A DNA stretch of 64,000 nt, from NCBI RefSeq assembly GCF_001712755.1, contig NZ_MDKC01000001.1:248001-312000 (forward strand). The letters are read 5' to 3'. Under the pieces are notes generated by a model. It did not search any database, was not told where the DNA came from, and worked only from the letters and a program-made list of their open reading frames with translations. Position 1 is the stretch's first letter. Each line of letters begins with the position of its first letter. The translations under genes and the position numbers were made by a program. This document shows, piece after piece, positions 63,267 to 64,000 of this stretch. The stretch is from Gottfriedia luciferensis (GTDB lineage Bacteria; Bacillota; Bacilli; Bacillales; Bacillaceae_G).

Positions 63267-63305
63267 AGAAAAAGTATGTGGATAGAATGCATACTTTTTC
63301 TTTTA
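63267..63305 (+). terminator. Terminator of the GntR-ABC operon
   Basis: AGAAAAAGTATG and CATACTTTTTCT perfect arms around an 11-nt loop, then TTTTA. Confidence 0.9.
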
Positions 63306-63368
63306 TAAATTATTAACGAAAAATTCAGTATAATATAGACGAAATACAATAAGTTAGGAGATGAATTG

Positions 63369-63827
63369 ATGACATTTACTATTAAGCCAATTGCGTTTGT
63401 TAAAAATTCAAGAAAAGAAATTAAAGACGATAACTGGGGGTCAATTATTTCTGAAATTGAGTTAGTAGAGGAGTTTAATGAAGAAGCATTAAGTGGAATA
63501 AGTGATTTTTCACATTTAGAGATAATTTTTTATTTCGATAAAGTAACTGATGAAATGATTCAATATAATGCTAGACATCCTAGAAATAATATTCATTATC
63601 CAAAGGTTGGAATTTTTGCTCAAAGAGGTAAAAACAGACCCAATAAATTAGGGCTAACATCAGTAGAACTATTAAAACACAGTGGCCGCATTCTTACAGT
63701 TAAAGGGTTAGATGCGATCGATGGAACGCCAATCATTGATATCAAACCAATTATGAAAGAATTTCTTCCAAAAGGAGAGATCAAACAAGCAGAATGGTCA
63801 AAGGCTTTAATGGAAAAATATTGGTGA
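63369..63827 (+). CDS. trmO: tRNA (t6A37) methyltransferase TrmO
   Basis: A 152-residue beta-barrel protein of the TrmO (UPF0066) family, which methylates N6-threonylcarbamoyladenosine 37 in some tRNAs using S-adenosylmethionine. Motifs are IKPIAFVKNSRKE, FSHLEIIFYF, VGIFAQRGKNRPNKLGLTSV (signature RxxxRPNxLGL) and the DAIDGTPIIDIKP core. ATG at 63369 follows AGGAG. It lies at the window end, with its own terminator. Confidence 0.9.
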   Translation: MTFTIKPIAFVKNSRKEIKDDNWGSIISEIELVEEFNEEALSGISDFSHLEIIFYFDKVTDEMIQYNARHPRNNIHYPKVGIFAQRGKNRPNKLGLTSVELLKHSGRILTVKGLDAIDGTPIIDIKPIMKEFLPKGEIKQAEWSKALMEKYW

Positions 63828-63845
63828 AGAAATTAAAAAAAGATA

Positions 63846-63887
63846 AAGAGTTTTCTCAAAGGTTTTTTTGGGGAAACTCTTTTTTTG
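63846..63887 (+). terminator. Terminator of trmO
   Basis: AGAGTTT and AAACTCT outer arms with an imperfect inner stem, then seven T residues. Nothing recognisable follows to 64000. Confidence 0.8.
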
Positions 63888-64000
63888 TTTTTATGTAAAT
63901 AAATTAATCCAACTTTTATTATTTCCTTATAAAAACAATTGATGACAATGTATTTAAGATGCCACTCACATACGCCCTTGCTCTGATCATTTTTATATTG

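Overview
The window comes from a low-GC, endospore-forming member of the Bacillaceae. Ribosome sites are strong, many genes start with TTG or GTG, and nearly every transcription unit ends in a clear intrinsic terminator. Sporulation markers include a YjcZ-type peptide, lysine 2,3-aminomutase with YokU, Ena-type (DUF3992) endospore appendage subunits and a collagen-like BclA-type protein. The gene order kamA-yokU-yozE-yodN-yozD-yodM matches the order I recall from Bacillus subtilis. The species cannot be fixed from the sequence alone.

Region by region. 1-8.4 kb: a decayed ScdA/RIC iron-centre repair gene, small unknown genes, an unannotated holin-like toxin peptide, an FAD oxidoreductase with a histidine phosphatase, a GC-rich intergenic repeat, an LCP-family lipoprotein, and a lactate permease behind an array of Rex-type operators. 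8.4-17.4 kb: the kamA-to-yodM block, in which yodN is split by a 4.74 kb element. The element encodes a large serine recombinase, a membrane protein, an alpha/beta hydrolase, a PadR (PhaQ-like) regulator, a phasin-like protein and a 43-residue peptide. Joining the two yodN halves at a shared AAATAT core restores one 222-codon frame, and the two element ends carry a perfect 19-bp inverted repeat, as expected of a serine-integrase attP. This is the strongest candidate for an undescribed system: a gene-intervening element like skin, SPbeta or gin.

17.4-31.8 kb: a YdbP thioredoxin, SbcDC nuclease, a polar amino-acid ABC importer, a 2-hydroxyacid dehydrogenase, YqgV, a TetR-MFS pair sharing an operator motif, a tandem GNAT protein, a Trp/Gly/Arg/Pro repeat protein and LrgAB. 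31.9-36.8 kb: an exonuclease gene whose 3' end is duplicated 4.2 kb downstream. The interval looks like a second, decayed integrative element, with a broken serine recombinase, an FtsK-like fragment, a ferritin-like protein and a flavin amine oxidase; the exonuclease and exodeoxyribonuclease III genes were probably adjacent before insertion.

36.8-58.2 kb: mostly housekeeping and transport genes. They include a class I lysyl-tRNA synthetase with a T-box leader, a DegV protein, drug exporters, an L,D-transpeptidase, an Spx-SaiR-like pair with two matching operators, MarR-MMPL and release factor 3. 58.5-61.1 kb: a compact spore-surface locus with two Ena subunits, a collagen-like fibre protein and a proline-rich Ena-like protein. 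61.2-64 kb: a YtrA-type GntR regulator with an ABC exporter, and TrmO.
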